A DNA stretch of 64,000 bases from Rhodovulum sulfidophilum (GTDB taxonomy: Bacteria > Pseudomonadota > Alphaproteobacteria > Rhodobacterales > Rhodobacteraceae): the NCBI GenBank assembly GCA_003241785.1, contig QFPW01000014.1:1-64000 (forward strand), read 5' to 3'. Made by a program: the position numbers and the translations under genes. The notes under the pieces are model-generated. The model searched no databases, was not told the origin of the DNA, and saw only the letters and a list, made by a program, of their open reading frames with translations. Shown here one piece after another: positions 63,009-64,000 of the stretch (position 1 is its first letter; the number at the start of each line of letters is the position of its first letter).

Positions 63009-64000
63009 TCAGCCGGCCGGGGCGACGGTCTCGCCGCGCCGGGGCTCGCCCCGGTCGACGAGCATGCCGTCGGCGCGGTCGTCGCGGAACTGCGCCGGCA
63101 TGCCGAGGCCCTCGCCGAAGACCGGGCTCGATCGCAGGTGGAAGCGCGGATGCGGCTCGGTCGTGTCGCCGCTGTTGCCGCGGCGGCGATCTCTGCGCCG
63201 GCCGCGACCCGGTCTCCCGGCGCCACCGTGACGCTGCCGGCGCGCGGATGCGCGAGCAGGCCGTATTCTCTGGTGCCGAAGTCGAGGATGACGTGGTTGC
63301 CGGCGGGATCGCCGGGGTCGTTCGCGCCGATCGCCTGGTCGGGTCGCCTGGTCGGGCAGCCCGTCGACCGCCGCCACGACGCGGCCGTCGCCGGGCGCGA
63401 GGATCGGCCGGTCCCAGCGGTGATAGCTCGCGAGCGCCGCCGGATCGCCCGCGTGGCTCCTCCCGTCGCGGAGCACGAGGAAATCGGTGGCGAAGCGCGG
63501 GGCGGGAACGACGGCGTGGTCGTTGTCGGCGATGTCGCGGCCGCCCCGGTAGACGTGCCACGCGCCGTCGAAGGGCAGGCGCGGCGCGGCGCGGGTCGCG
63601 TGGCCGAGATAGGGGCTTTCAGCCGCGACCGGCGCCGGGCCGATCCAGAAGCCCCCGACCTTTCCATCCGTGTCGAGCGCCACGACGATCCGGAGCGGCG
63701 TGCTCGCCCGGGTCCAGCGCGCGGTCCGCGTGTAGGTCGCATGCGGCCCCTCGGCGCGAATGTCCTCGGCGAGCAGCTCCGCCTCCGCGCCGAAATCTCG
63801 CCCGACGTCGGCGCGGACCGCCGCGAAGGTCGCCTCGGATCCGAGCGCGGCCCGCATCTCAGAGGTCATCTCCGACCAGATCGCGGCGGTCTCCGCGGCG
63901 AGGAAGCGGTCCGCGATCGTCTGGCCGCGCTGCAGCGTCCCGGCCCGCGCCGCCTCCGCCGTCATCGCCGCGAGCCTCAGCGCCACGCCAAGCCCGCTCC
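63009..64000 (-). CDS. M23-like (LytM) family protein, internally frame-disrupted and cut by the edge
   Basis: The frame is open from the edge (first start codon GTG 63986) to 63009. The N-terminal part (to about residue 215) and the end (GNSGDTTEPHPRFHL onward) are one frame, but the piece between, about 63345-63180, is Arg-rich nonsense. In the next frame that piece reads as a typical M23 core (AGNHVILDFGTREYGLLAHP). A 13-bp tandem duplication (TCGCCTGGTCGGG at 63331-63343 and 63344-63356) shifts the frame and a one-base loss near 63180 restores it. The HxH site is also degenerate (HPRFH). It is either a pseudogene or a non-enzymatic LytM relative; sequencing error is possible. Confidence 0.65.
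   Translation of the reverse strand, partial: SGLGVALRLAAMTAEAARAGTLQRGQTIADRFLAAETAAIWSEMTSEMRAALGSEATFAAVRADVGRDFGAEAELLAEDIRAEGPHATYTRTARWTRASTPLRIVVALDTDGKVGGFWIGPAPVAAESPYLGHATRAAPRLPFDGAWHVYRGGRDIADNDHAVVPAPRFATDFLVLRDGRSHAGDPAALASYHRWDRPILAPGDGRVVAAVDGLPDQATRPGDRRERPRRSRRQPRHPRLRHQRIRPARASARRQRHGGAGRPGRGRRRDRRRGNSGDTTEPHPRFHLRSSPVFGEGLGMPAQFRDDRADGMLVDRGEPRRGETVAPAG

Overview
The window is about 64 kb of very GC-rich chromosome from an alphaproteobacterium, most likely a member of the Rhodobacterales (Rhodobacteraceae/Paracoccaceae-like). The evidence is combined: a TrgB-like NUDIX gene directly before cysK, a ChrR-type zinc anti-sigma gene beside photolyase and a cyclopropane-fatty-acid-synthase-like gene, an Hsp20-DUF1150 pair, CckA with a perfect CtrA box, a GAAC-N7-GAAC SOS box before recA, a PhaR-type palindrome before a phasin, and IalB, DUF853 and YbjN genes. 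Genes are dense, often overlap by 4 nt, and are almost all housekeeping. I see no insertion sequence, prophage, CRISPR array, tRNA or rRNA gene.

Layout. 0-5.7 kb: a gene fragment, DinB-like protein, class V aminotransferase, photolyase, CFA synthase-like protein and an orphan ChrR-like regulator. 5.8-10.5 kb: trgB, cysK and a DUF3772 MscS-type channel. 10.6-15.3 kb: rplU-rpmA with a clear terminator, then GNAT-obgE-proB-proA. 15.4-23.1 kb: envelope functions (a TAT-exported DUF882 protein, L,D-transpeptidase, lpxD with an ACP and a ketosynthase, IalB) and a HerA-like ATPase. 23.6-28 kb, mostly reverse strand: 2-hydroxyacid dehydrogenase, CsaA-like protein, phasin, proC, YbjN, ubiK. 28-34.3 kb: lgt-MidA-pgeF, Lrp/trxB, a hydrolase, DUF1150 and hsp20. 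34.4-44.8 kb: DUF465-purE-purK, an RsmB-like methyltransferase, cckA, recA, a tandem-repeat block, alaS. 44.8-54.9 kb: DUF1330, an FAH-type hydratase, YitT-icd, trmJ, xerD with a TPR-like exported protein and a 42-codon membrane peptide, aroK-aroB, MipA/OmpV, TerB. 55-64 kb: pyrG, secG, MmcQ, a UbiH-type hydroxylase, two overlapping Lrp genes facing ilvC, a HAD nucleotidase, a GntR regulator and a damaged M23-like gene at the edge.

The most informative non-coding elements are a sigma-32-type promoter followed by a two-hairpin, thermometer-like leader before hsp20; the CtrA box before cckA; an RpoE-type promoter before the orphan chrR-like gene; the SOS box; and the phasin palindrome. Two families of palindromic intergenic repeats recur. 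One has the core CCCCGGGTCAAGCCCGGGG, usually in inverted pairs and once in a 243-291 bp tandem array. The other has the cores GGCGGACC..GGTCCGCC and GTGGGCG..CGCCCAC and lies almost only between convergent genes, where it can act as a bidirectional terminator.

No wholly new multi-gene system was evident. The best leads are regulatory: the hsp20 leader, the orphan ChrR with altered metal ligands, the repeat families, and small or broken genes that automated calling would miss.
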